A stretch of 64,000 nt of DNA from Mycobacterium sp. 852014-50255_SCH5639931 (GTDB lineage Bacteria > Actinomycetota > Actinomycetes > Mycobacteriales > Mycobacteriaceae), in the NCBI RefSeq assembly GCF_001665605.1, contig NZ_LZSV01000009.1, forward strand, positions 19,708-83,707, in the 5' to 3' direction. The notes under the pieces were generated by a model. The model was not told where the DNA came from. It made no database searches and saw nothing but the letters and a program-made list of their open reading frames with translations. Below are positions 34,179 to 42,452 of the stretch, piece by piece. The translations under genes and the position numbers were made by a program. The stretch's first letter is position 1, and every line of letters begins with the position of its first letter.

Positions 34179-35516
34179 TCACTTGTCGCGGACAGCGATT
34201 CCCCGCAGGGTGGTATCTCGAGCGAGAAGAAGCGATTTCCGCGTGCCGATGTCTCGAAGAATGTTTTCTGGAATCCACTGTTCTCCAATGATGCATCGAG
34301 CCAGTTGCTCCGTTGCTGTGCGCTCGGTCCGTATCTCGCCTGCACGAACACCTTTGGCAAGAAGCGCTTTCATCTGTCGAATCCGCGTGGTGAAAGACCA
34401 TGCCGGGTTGGACGTGTCGGGAGGTGTTTGGCGCAGCCAAGCCAACTGAATCCGGAACTCGTCGGGGAATTGGTCCAAGGCATTGATGTTCAGCCAACTC
34501 AACGCGTCGAGTTTCTCCACGGTCGTCGAATCCGAACGGACGATGTCCGTCCAGGCACCGCCAACCTTGCGTCCGAACTCGAGCATGATGGACAGCAACA
34601 GCTCGTCCTTGGAACCGATCAACCGGTAAACCGTCCCGGTGCCCAATCCCGACGCGGCGGCGATGTCGCGAACTGTCGTCATTTCGTATCCGCGCCGACC
34701 GAATTCGGCGCGCGCGACCGCCCGCAGGTGAGCAGCCTTGAGATCGCTGTCGTCGTCGGTGTCGATCCAACTCTCGATGACGTCCTTCGCCATAGTGAGT
34801 GCCTCCGACTTGTCGAGGTCGGCGTCGGCAGGGGAGTTGATTGCAAGGCCTTCCAGCAGGATCCGACTCTTCAGTTTGGCCACCTCGTCGACGGATGCGT
34901 TATGTCGGACGGGATCGAGACCAGCGTGCAGCATGCTCTGGCAGATGCGGTCGGCCAAAGTCGGCAAATCGAAGTCAGGTCGGATATAGCCGCTCCAAAG
35001 GCCAGCGCGGAGCGCCTGCACCATCGCGGCCTGGATCTTGGCCGGCGGGCGCTTAGCCAGTTGGACAAGCTCGGGATCGTTACTGGGGCCCTCGTAGAAC
35101 GACATCTGAAGCGCCGCACGATGTTCCACAGCGCAGCGTGCGATTTCACACGCAAGTGTGGTGATCTGGTCTGCCACTGGACGACGGTCTGGTTCGTCGA
35201 CACGTTCGAGGGCAACGTCACCGATACGATCCAAATCGGCATGATAGCGCCGGATGAGTTCGACGAAGATAGCCTCTTTTGACTCAAAATGGTGATAGAG
35301 ACTGCCGGCCAGAATGCCTGCGGCGTCGGCGATCTCTTGCAGCGATGTCCTTAGACCCTTAGCGGCGACGACGGCGCTTGCCGTTCTCAGGATTTCGGTG
35401 CGGCGGGTGGCATCGACCGACTTTTGGTCCGCGACCGAGGCGAGCTGGCCATTGCGACGGATGTTCTTGCTTCCGGACCGGCTACGGGTGGAGTTGCGCT
35501 CCAAGGCGTCCGCCAT
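34179..35516 (-). CDS. Tandem double TetR-family regulator
   Basis: 445 residues holding two complete TetR units. Unit 1: HTH at about 40-88 (ILRTASAVVAAKGLRTSL, EIADAAGILAGSLYHHFESKE) with its ligand domain to about 235. Unit 2: HTH at about 265-310 (EFGRRGYEMTTVRDIAAASG, LGTGTVYRLIGSKDELL) and second ligand domain. A monomer of this kind could act like a TetR dimer. It faces away from the norD-like gene at 36074 across a 557-bp gap. GGAGG stands before ATG 35516. Confidence 0.85.
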   Translation of the reverse strand: MADALERNSTRSRSGSKNIRRNGQLASVADQKSVDATRRTEILRTASAVVAAKGLRTSLQEIADAAGILAGSLYHHFESKEAIFVELIRRYHADLDRIGDVALERVDEPDRRPVADQITTLACEIARCAVEHRAALQMSFYEGPSNDPELVQLAKRPPAKIQAAMVQALRAGLWSGYIRPDFDLPTLADRICQSMLHAGLDPVRHNASVDEVAKLKSRILLEGLAINSPADADLDKSEALTMAKDVIESWIDTDDDSDLKAAHLRAVARAEFGRRGYEMTTVRDIAAASGLGTGTVYRLIGSKDELLLSIMLEFGRKVGGAWTDIVRSDSTTVEKLDALSWLNINALDQFPDEFRIQLAWLRQTPPDTSNPAWSFTTRIRQMKALLAKGVRAGEIRTERTATEQLARCIIGEQWIPENILRDIGTRKSLLLARDTTLRGIAVRDK

Positions 35517-36029
35517 CGCAAAGTCCTCCTTCGCCGATCATCACGCTGGTATACACCTTGGAGCATCTTATCGAACGCGACCCGAGCTGCGACGATGCTG
35601 CTATCTGACGTCCAGTGTGCCGACTGGGGCACGGCCTCATGTCGGTGAGGTTGACCGCGATGCCCGGAGGGGACGGTCGTAAGAAGGATCAGTCCGGTCG
35701 TGCGTTGCGACCTTGATGGTTCCGGCCATCATTGTGATCACTTCGGAAGTTGGGCCGCGTCCACCATCTTGGCGAGAAGGAGGACCTGCAGCTCCGTCGG
35801 CAACGGCGATCATTGCGCTCCGCGCGCGCGGACTGTCGATCGCCTCGCGGTGATTGCTGCGCTGTGCGCCGGCATCGATCCCGGGCGCGGTGAGACGGGC
35901 GGACAGCCATCCGCGTGACTTCGGGCATAACCCCTCAGCCTCTTGCGGGTACGAGAAATCCACGTTGTTCGAACACCCTCATCCGGCCTGACGGTTGATT
36001 GACTCGACTGATATCGGACCCTACGGTGT
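35517..36029. other. Long intergenic region without a recognised gene
   Basis: About 510 bp before the norD-like gene. A GTATAC-centred near-palindrome (GGTGTATACC on the minus strand) at about 35550 lies just upstream of the tandem TetR gene and could be its autoregulatory site. Otherwise I see no coding signal or RNA gene here. Confidence 0.4.
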
Positions 36030-36042
36030 AACAATTATTAGG
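36030..36042 (+). promoter_or_regulatory. AACAATTATTAGG motif before the norD-like gene
   Basis: AACAATTATTAGG, 32 bp before GTG 36074, resembles AACAAATATTAGG (38800), AACAAATATTTGG (46769) and AACAAACATCTGTTC (37830). All are AT-rich islands in GC-rich DNA just before start codons. Operator or promoter element. Confidence 0.45.
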
Positions 36043-36073
36043 TCAAGACGCATGGTGCGTGGAGGGTTGTCGG

Positions 36074-37756
36074 GTGAGAGGGGTCGTCGACGACGAGCGA
36101 GTGCAGTCGCTCGGTATGTTGGCGTCGGCGCTCGCGGGGCGCCCAGTGGCCGTAGCCGCTGGTAGCGCCGGTGACCTGTCGTGGACCGACGGACGGACCG
36201 TGTACGTGGACCCGTCCGCAAAATCTCGCGCCAATGTGGAGGCGGTCGCCGTTCACGCGTCGATGCTTGCGGCGAACAGCCTGACGCAGGATATCGTCAG
36301 CCGGCTGATCAGGCATCCCAAGCTTGCTCGCCGCTACCTTGCCGTCGAAGCGCATCGGGCATTGGTCGCCAACGACGACCTGCTGCCTGCGATGTTGACT
36401 ACCCTGGCTGATCGCGAGCTCGCGGCCCTGAGCTGCTCAGCCGCGAACTCGCTGGCCATTGCCGCTGCCAAAGATGTAGTCGCCGCGCCGCCCCTGAATT
36501 TCGGAGTCATTCGCGCGAAGAACCTGATCGCGACCACCAATCATGCCGAGCTGCCTGACGCGAGCCCCGGTCACGTCGCACGCAGAGAGGCTAAGGGCGT
36601 ACTGGAAGAACTCGCCGACGATGCGGTTGACGACAGCGACGATCCCGACATGTTCACCAGCACGGTCGGCGGTGGTGGCTTCATCGGTAAGTGGCTCAAG
36701 AAGATGCTTTCGTCTTCGCGAAAGTCGGGGAAGGGCGGCGGCGGCCCGCCAGGAGCAGATACGCCGACTCACCACACGAACGCGGCCAACCGCGGCGCCA
36801 ACGCGGTGTTGTCGACAGCTGCAAAGGCTGCTGCGGCCTTCACGGACGTGAAACACGATGGTGTGAAGCTGCCAGAGTGGGACGCGACCCGCGGCGCATA
36901 TCGTCCGGACTGGTGCACCGTTCGCGAGATCGAGCCAACAGTCAAGCCTTTCGCGACGCAGAGCATCGAGGGTTCTATCGGGGTGCGGCGGCCTCTCGCG
37001 AGGCTCGGCATGGGCTTGCACCGGCGGCATCGTCAGTATCAGGGCGACGACATCGACATTGACGCGGCCGTGGAAACGCGGGTCGAGATATTGGCGGGAT
37101 CAGCGCCCTCCGATGCGGTGTATCTCGACAGCCTGCGGCGGCAGCGCGATCTGTCAGTCCTTGTTCTGCTGGACATTTCAGGTTCGGCCGCGGAGCCCGG
37201 GACGCTGGGGCGGACTGTTCACCAACAACAGCGAACCTCGGCGGCCCACCTCGTCGTCGCGCTGCATGATCTGGGTGACCGAGTGTCGTTGTACGGCTAT
37301 TATTCCCAGGGCCGGGCGGCGGTGAGCCTGGTGCCTATCAAGCGTTTCGACGACCACATCGATGCAGGGCTGTTCAGGCGCTTGAACAGTCTCGAACCTG
37401 GCGCATACTCGCGCCTGGGCGCAGCGATACGGCACGGTTCAAACGTGCTCGAGCAGCGCGGCGGAACACCGCGACGATTGCTCGTCGTGTTGTCCGACGG
37501 GCTCGCCTACGATCACGGTTACGAACGTGCCTACGGTGCGGCCGACGCTCGCCGTGCGCTCGACGAGGCTCGGTGTCGTGGAATCGGCTGTGTCTGCCTG
37601 ACTGTAGGGGCGGCGACGGCCGTCGGATCACTGAGGAAGATTTTCGGCAGCACAGCGCATGCGGCGGTTGGCCGGCCCGAACAACTCGCAGGTGTCATCG
37701 GACCGTTGTTCAGATCGGCGGTGCGGGCCGCCGAAGTGCAGAAACGAGTGTCATGA
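36074..37756 (+). CDS. NorD/CbbO-like VWA-domain protein
   Basis: 560 residues from GTG 36074 (GTG 36059 also possible). The C-terminal VWA domain (about 370-560) has the metal site DISGSAAE, a Thr/Ser segment and LVVLSDGLAYDHGYE. The middle holds a Gly-rich linker (GGGGFIGKWLKKML, GKGGGGPPG). Proteins of this type pair with a CbbQ/NorQ ATPase to insert metal or remodel a partner enzyme such as nitric oxide reductase or Rubisco. Neither partner enzyme is present here. The ATPase gene follows at 37919. Confidence 0.82.
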   Translation: MRGVVDDERVQSLGMLASALAGRPVAVAAGSAGDLSWTDGRTVYVDPSAKSRANVEAVAVHASMLAANSLTQDIVSRLIRHPKLARRYLAVEAHRALVANDDLLPAMLTTLADRELAALSCSAANSLAIAAAKDVVAAPPLNFGVIRAKNLIATTNHAELPDASPGHVARREAKGVLEELADDAVDDSDDPDMFTSTVGGGGFIGKWLKKMLSSSRKSGKGGGGPPGADTPTHHTNAANRGANAVLSTAAKAAAAFTDVKHDGVKLPEWDATRGAYRPDWCTVREIEPTVKPFATQSIEGSIGVRRPLARLGMGLHRRHRQYQGDDIDIDAAVETRVEILAGSAPSDAVYLDSLRRQRDLSVLVLLDISGSAAEPGTLGRTVHQQQRTSAAHLVVALHDLGDRVSLYGYYSQGRAAVSLVPIKRFDDHIDAGLFRRLNSLEPGAYSRLGAAIRHGSNVLEQRGGTPRRLLVVLSDGLAYDHGYERAYGAADARRALDEARCRGIGCVCLTVGAATAVGSLRKIFGSTAHAAVGRPEQLAGVIGPLFRSAVRAAEVQKRVS

Positions 37757-37851
37757 AGAGCGCCTCATCGGATCGCGCTCGCCGTGGTCGTCGGTTCGGC
37801 ATGGGTCAAGCCCTTGGCGAGTGGTTGAAAACAAACATCTGTTCCGATTAA
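37753..37851 (+). CDS. Possible 32-residue peptide between norD- and norQ-like genes
   Basis: ATG at 37753 overlaps the norD-like stop (ATGA) and opens a 32-residue frame, MKSASSDRARRGRRFGMGQ to LKTNICSD. The overlap would allow translational coupling. It is basic and Arg-rich, and its 3' part coincides with the AACAAACATCTGTTC motif. It may be only a leader. Confidence 0.25.
   Translation: MKSASSDRARRGRRFGMGQALGEWLKTNICSD
37830..37844 (+). promoter_or_regulatory. AACAAACATCTGTTC motif before the norQ-like gene
   Basis: The most palindromic copy of this motif: AACA and TGTT arms around AACATC, 75 bp upstream of ATG 37919. It suggests norQ has a promoter of its own besides that of norD. Confidence 0.4.
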
Positions 37852-37918
37852 GCTGCATGTCTGGGTCCGAGGGTGCTCGGCGACGTGGCCGCAACGGTGC
37901 GGACGAAGGAAGGGTCGG

Positions 37919-38770
37919 ATGAACGACGAGGCCGGGCTCGCGCAGCGGAATGGTGCCGGGCCACAAGCCGATCCGGCTCGCCCTTACTACCGGTCGGTGG
38001 GCAATGAAGAAGCGATTTTCAAGGCGGCCTACCGAAGGGGGCTGTCGCTGCTCTTGAAGGGTCCCACCGGCTGCGGCAAGACCCGCTTCGTGGAGGCGAT
38101 GGCCCACGACCTTGGTCGGCCGTTGATCACGGTGTCGTGTCATGACGATCTGACCACCGCCGACTTGGTGGGACGCTACCTGCTCCGCGGCAATGAAACA
38201 GTATGGGTTGATGGGCCGTTGACACGAGCGGTCCGCGAGGGAGCGATCTGTTACCTCGATGAGATTGTGGAAGCTCGCCAAGACACGACGGTTGTGCTGC
38301 ACCCGCTCGGCGATCACCGTCGTCAACTGCCGATCGAGCGTCTGGGCATCACTCTCGACGCCGCGCCGGGCTTCGCTCTCGTCGTCTCGTACAACCCCGG
38401 ATATCAGAGCGTGCTGAAGGACCTCAAAGACTCGACCAGGCAGCGCATGGTCGCGATCGACTTCGGTTATCCCGCCGCCGAGGTCGAGGAAGGGATCGTC
38501 GTGCACGAGTCGGGCGTCGACCCGGCGACTGCTGCCGCCCTGGTTCGCTTCGGCCAAGCGATCCGCCGCCTGGAGGCCGGTGGGCTCCGCGAGGTGGCCT
38601 CCACCCGCGTCCTCATAGCCGCGGGCCAGTTGATCACCGAAGGCCTGTCCATCGAGGATGCCGCACGAGCCGCGATCGCGGGACCGCTCACTGACGATGT
38701 GATCGTGTCCCGCGGTCTCAACGAGATGATCGAGATCTACCTGGGAGCGTCTGTCAGCGGAACTGATTGA
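37919..38770 (+). CDS. CbbQ/NirQ/NorQ-type AAA+ ATPase
   Basis: 283 residues. Walker A GPTGCGKTRF, Walker B ICYLDEIVEA, sensor region SYNPGYQS, arginine finger area STRQRM and the C-terminal CbbQ domain (VASTRVLIAAGQLITEG). It powers, with the VWA protein, activation of a target enzyme. The pair here is in the order VWA then ATPase, with 162 bp between. Downstream lie the binding-protein-like and AveC-like genes, which may be clients or co-functional. Confidence 0.9.
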   Translation: MNDEAGLAQRNGAGPQADPARPYYRSVGNEEAIFKAAYRRGLSLLLKGPTGCGKTRFVEAMAHDLGRPLITVSCHDDLTTADLVGRYLLRGNETVWVDGPLTRAVREGAICYLDEIVEARQDTTVVLHPLGDHRRQLPIERLGITLDAAPGFALVVSYNPGYQSVLKDLKDSTRQRMVAIDFGYPAAEVEEGIVVHESGVDPATAAALVRFGQAIRRLEAGGLREVASTRVLIAAGQLITEGLSIEDAARAAIAGPLTDDVIVSRGLNEMIEIYLGASVSGTD

Positions 38771-38799
38771 CGGTGCACAGCGCTGGACGTTAGTGTATG

Positions 38800-38812
38800 A
38801 ACAAATATTAGG
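38800..38812 (+). promoter_or_regulatory. AACAAATATTAGG motif before the binding-protein-like gene
   Basis: Same motif as at 36030, 22 bp upstream of GTG 38834 and just before GATAAT and the GGGAGGT ribosome site. Confidence 0.45.
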
Positions 38813-38833
38813 TTTGATAATTGGGAGGTAGCG

Positions 38834-39946
38834 GTGTCCTATGAGAGCAAAACCGACCCGATCAAAGTCGGCTATCTCATGGACTTCACGCTCGCTGCAG
38901 ATTTCCCAAAAGATCTGCTGGACTCGTTCGTTCAGTCCCTCGACCTCGTCTTCGAAGATGCCGTCGAGAAGGGATTGCTGGACCGGTCGGTACAGGTGAT
39001 CTACAAAGAGGTCGAGGGTCTGCCTAAAGGCACGGTCAAGGCTGTGATCGACGCCTACGCCGAACTTGTCGACGAGGGCTGCCTGGTGGTGTTCGGCCCC
39101 AACATCACTGACAACGTCGTCCCGATGCGCGAGGCGATCGAAGAGCGTTTCAAGGTGCCGGCGCTCAGCGTGACCGGGACCGACGACTGGCTGGGTGAGT
39201 GGACGTTCTCGTTCCCCCAGGGCTCCATGACCGATGAACCCATCTTCCTCGCCGACCTCATCGCCAAGCGGGGGTTGAGTACGGTTGGTGTCCTGGTCGA
39301 GCAGAGCCTGATCGGCGAGACCTACATGGGCAATTTCCGGCGCGCCTGCGCGCGCAAAGGCCTCCGGATCGTCGCCGAGGTGTCCATTGCCCAGACGGCA
39401 CAGGACATCAACGCAGCGGTCCGTGCCCTGCACGATGCGCAGGCCGAGTCGATCGTGCACTTCGGCTTCGGCTTCGGCATCGTCTTCGTCAACCCAGCCC
39501 TGGAAGCCGTGAACTGGGACCCTCCGCGCTTCTCGACCACCGCGTGGCAGAACGCCTGGATCAACCCGGTGATGTGGAAGGCGTTCATGGGTTGGATCGG
39601 TGTCGACCAATACGACGAGGCCAACAAACTCGGACAGGAATTCCTCGATCGCTACGAGGCAAAGCACGGCAACCGTCCCGAATATTGCGTGTCCGTGGTC
39701 AACCACGACATCGCGTCGACTCTGGTGCGTGCATTTGCCGATGCCCACCCGTTGAGCCCGCGCGGAGTCAAAGAAGCGCTCGAGCGGGTGAAGATGATGC
39801 CCGCAGCTTCCGGTGCGCCGGGCACGCGAGTGTCATTCGGAAAGTGGACCCGCCGAGCCTGGATGGGCGCGGGGTACCTCGTCGCCCGCACGTTGGACGC
39901 CGACGGTGTCAACTCGCACCTAGTCGACCGATTTGGTCAGGAGTGA
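38834..39946 (+). CDS. Type I periplasmic-binding-protein fold protein without signal peptide
   Basis: 370 residues resembling substrate-binding subunits of branched-chain amino acid ABC transporters: KVGYLMDFT at the start, VVFGPNITDNVVPMREA, PALSVTGTDDW, VGVLVEQSLIGETYMGNF. But the N-terminus (MSYESKTDPIK) has no signal peptide or lipobox, and no permease or ATPase genes are near. So it should be cytoplasmic, maybe a sensor or carrier for a pathway compound. GTG 38834 has a GGGAGGT site. It overlaps nothing and is 4 bp from the AveC-like gene. Confidence 0.82.
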   Translation: MSYESKTDPIKVGYLMDFTLAADFPKDLLDSFVQSLDLVFEDAVEKGLLDRSVQVIYKEVEGLPKGTVKAVIDAYAELVDEGCLVVFGPNITDNVVPMREAIEERFKVPALSVTGTDDWLGEWTFSFPQGSMTDEPIFLADLIAKRGLSTVGVLVEQSLIGETYMGNFRRACARKGLRIVAEVSIAQTAQDINAAVRALHDAQAESIVHFGFGFGIVFVNPALEAVNWDPPRFSTTAWQNAWINPVMWKAFMGWIGVDQYDEANKLGQEFLDRYEAKHGNRPEYCVSVVNHDIASTLVRAFADAHPLSPRGVKEALERVKMMPAASGAPGTRVSFGKWTRRAWMGAGYLVARTLDADGVNSHLVDRFGQE

Positions 39947-39950
39947 ACGC

Positions 39951-41093
39951 ATGGGTACCGGAGAATCGACGCCAGTGCTGGATGCCAAGCAGCAATCGGC
40001 CCCCGGACGGAGAGGCACTGGCAGCATAGGTTCGTGGCTGGCCGGCATCGGACTGCTCGCGTTCGTCGGCCTCTTCCTCGCGGTGTCGCGCACCAAGCTC
40101 GATCCGCGAGTCGCCAATCCCAACACCGTTGGCAGACCGCGCCCGGTCGAATTCCTTTTCGGTTTCACCGGATGGATGGGCTTCATCCAGGTGGCGACGG
40201 CACTGATGCTCGTGGCCCTGGTCGTCGTCTTCATCGTCGGCTGGCGTCGCAACCCGGGCAGTCCAGTGATGCTGATGTTCTTGGTCACGACATTGATCGT
40301 TTGGCAGGACCCCATCATGAACTGGGCGCCCTACGCGGTGTACAACCCGGATCTCCTGCACTGGCCGGAGTCCTGGATTCTCATCATGATGTCGCCGACG
40401 GTCGAGCCCTTCATCGTATTCGGTTATGTCACATTCTATTTCGGCCCGTATTTCGCGGCGGTGTGGGTACTGCGCAAGCTGCAGGCCGCGCGCGACCCGC
40501 AGGCCTTCGTCAGTAGGCATCCGCTCATCAGCCTCGGTGGACTCGTGCTGGTGATCGGGTTCATCTTCGACGCTGTTCTCGAGGTCGGGTCGATCAAGAC
40601 CGGTCTCTACATCTACTCGCAGGTCATCCCGTTCGGGTCGATCTTCACCGGAACGACTTTCCAGTTCCCGCTGATCTGGGAATCGCTGGGGGTGACGTTC
40701 GTGATGATCCCGGCCGCGATCCTGGTCTACCGCGATGACACCGGTAGGCCGGTGGCAGAGAAGCTGGCCGCCAAGGCGAAGCTGTTCCCGGCGCGGCCCG
40801 TGCTCGGCACCTTCCTGGTGATGTTCGTGATCATCAACGTTTCCTACTTCGCCTACGGCGGCTGGTTCTGGGCGATCAAGGCAAGCGGCGCCGCCACGTC
40901 GGTGGCGTGCCCGTGGCCGTACCCCGAAGCCAAAGTCTTTGACCCGCAGGGCTATTACGAGGAAAACGGCGCCAAGGGGCCCTACTCCGTGGGTAAGTGG
41001 TCCACCTGGCAGTACGCACTGCCACACGGCCGCCCCGACGTACAGCTGGGCTCGAAGAGCAACCGTTGCGCGACAAAAGACTCCGGTGCCTGA
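39951..41093 (+). CDS. AveC-like multi-pass membrane protein
   Basis: 380 residues from ATG 39951 (AGGAG before). Eight or nine hydrophobic segments, for example SWLAGIGLLAFVGLFLAV, LMLVALVVVFIVGW and FLVMFVIINVSYFAYGGWF. The layout and the WQDPIMNWAPYAVYNP region resemble the AveC spirocyclase family of streptomycetes, which acts on avermectin intermediates. In mycobacteria the reaction is unknown. Tightly packed between the binding-protein-like gene and an SDR that overlaps its end by 8 bp. Confidence 0.72.
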   Translation: MGTGESTPVLDAKQQSAPGRRGTGSIGSWLAGIGLLAFVGLFLAVSRTKLDPRVANPNTVGRPRPVEFLFGFTGWMGFIQVATALMLVALVVVFIVGWRRNPGSPVMLMFLVTTLIVWQDPIMNWAPYAVYNPDLLHWPESWILIMMSPTVEPFIVFGYVTFYFGPYFAAVWVLRKLQAARDPQAFVSRHPLISLGGLVLVIGFIFDAVLEVGSIKTGLYIYSQVIPFGSIFTGTTFQFPLIWESLGVTFVMIPAAILVYRDDTGRPVAEKLAAKAKLFPARPVLGTFLVMFVIINVSYFAYGGWFWAIKASGAATSVACPWPYPEAKVFDPQGYYEENGAKGPYSVGKWSTWQYALPHGRPDVQLGSKSNRCATKDSGA

Positions 41094-42099
41094 ACCTCGT
41101 AGCGTCGTCATCACGGGTGCCTCGCGGGGCCTGGGTTTCGCGACTGCGGTCCGCCTCTACCGCGAGGGGTGGCGTGTGATCGCCACCATGCGGACGCCTG
41201 CGCAGGGCATGGCCTCGTTGCGCAACGCGGTGGGAGCGACCGAAGACGACGACCGGCTCATCGGCGTCCAGCTCGACTTGATGGATGCCGCGTCGATCGC
41301 CGCTGCCGCCAAAGTGATCGTGGAGCGCGTCGGTGCGCCAGACGCCATCGTGCACAACGCCGGCATATCAGCGGCCGGTATGGTCGAAGAGACCGATACG
41401 GCGTTGTGGCACAACATGTTCACCACCCATGTGATCGCGCCGGTGGCTTTCACCAAAGCGCTGTTGCCGTCGATGCGGGCAGCAGGTCGGGGCCGGATCG
41501 TCCTCGTCGGCAGCGCGGCGGGCGTGCGCGGGCAGCCCGGCACGGGGCCCTACTCGGCGAGCAAGGGTGCGATGGAACGCTGGGGAGAGTCACTGGCGTT
41601 CGAAGTCGCACCGTTCGGGATCGGCGTGACCGTCCTGGTCACCGGTACGTACGAGACGGACATCATCACCGACGCCGGCACCAACGACGACCGTGACTTC
41701 GCCGGTCCATACGCCCGCCTTCACCAGACCATGAACAGCCGCGGCCGGTATGCGATCAAGTTCGCGCGCTCGCCAGAGCTCTTCACCGAAGGGGTGGTCA
41801 AAGCGTTGGCCGACGAAGGCCCCTTTCGCCGCCGCGGCGTAGGCCCCGACGCCTCGATGTTGTTGGTCCTGAACAGAGTGCTACCCGCGATGGGTATGCA
41901 CCTCATGTCCCGAATGATCCTCGGGATCCCTCGCTTTGGGTCAATGCGTGACGGGGCGTGGCCGCTCACCACCGCACAGCGACTGATGGTGTCGGCCGCC
42001 AAGGTGCTGCCGCAGCCAGTCATGAACCGATTGGCGTCGCTGGCGATGCGGTTTTCACCGACACAGTCCGCGCCAAAGGAGAGCGCGCACAATGACTAA
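41086..42099 (+). CDS. SDR oxidoreductase with long C-terminus
   Basis: 337 residues from GTG 41086, overlapping the AveC-like gene. TGASRGLGFATAVRL loop, IVHNAGISAAG, and the active site LVGSAAG with YSASKGAME. The C-terminal 90 residues (after NSRGRYAIKFARSPE) go beyond the usual SDR core and include a semi-hydrophobic stretch (LVLNRVLPAMGMHLMS) that may bind membrane. Fourth gene of the 36-42 kb run. Confidence 0.85.
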   Translation: MPEPRSVVITGASRGLGFATAVRLYREGWRVIATMRTPAQGMASLRNAVGATEDDDRLIGVQLDLMDAASIAAAAKVIVERVGAPDAIVHNAGISAAGMVEETDTALWHNMFTTHVIAPVAFTKALLPSMRAAGRGRIVLVGSAAGVRGQPGTGPYSASKGAMERWGESLAFEVAPFGIGVTVLVTGTYETDIITDAGTNDDRDFAGPYARLHQTMNSRGRYAIKFARSPELFTEGVVKALADEGPFRRRGVGPDASMLLVLNRVLPAMGMHLMSRMILGIPRFGSMRDGAWPLTTAQRLMVSAAKVLPQPVMNRLASLAMRFSPTQSAPKESAHND

Positions 42100-42442
42100 G
42101 GCAGCAACAACGGTGGCGTTCGAGTCGAAGATGATGATTGACGGCAAGGTCGTCGATGGAGAGTCTGGCACGTTGACCAACATCAACCCCGCAAACGAAG
42201 ACGTGCTCGGTGAGGTTGCCGATGCGTCCAAAGCCGATATGAACCGCGCGATCGACGCGGCCCGGCGATCGTTCGACGAGACCGACTGGTCGACCAATCG
42301 GGCACTGCGGAAACGTTGCCTCTTGCAACTTCACGACGCCATCGAAAGCGAGTTGGAGCCACTGCGCGAGGGACGCCAGAACGGGGTGGCGGGATTTCAC
42401 CAATACACCGAAATCGAATCTGTCGCTTGTCCCGCGACTTGA
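42092..42442 (+). pseudogene. Aldehyde dehydrogenase with in-frame core deletion
   Basis: 116 residues. The first 93 are a normal aldehyde dehydrogenase N-terminus (MMIDGKVVDGESGTLTNINP, LRKRCLLQLHDAIESELEPL). The last 22 (GRQNGVAGFHQYTEIESVA) match the far C-terminus, as in GREQGRWGFEEYTELKSI of the intact enzyme at 50659. About 370 codons including the catalytic Cys and Glu are missing between them, with the frame kept. It overlaps the SDR stop by 8 bp and is followed by a P450, so it holds an operon position but cannot be an active dehydrogenase. Confidence 0.8.
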
Positions 42443-42452
42443 TAGGAGCACC

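Noticed and set aside
37751..39748. A 665-codon open frame on the minus strand opposite the norQ-like and binding-protein-like genes
   Set aside because: It is antisense to two genes with clear motifs; long antisense frames are common in GC-rich DNA, and its translation has no family signature.
42434..42445. GCGACTTGATAG, resembling one half of the operator found at 12296, 13171, 47767 and 49295
   Set aside because: Only one arm is present and it coincides with the stop codon of the deleted aldehyde dehydrogenase, so it may be chance.
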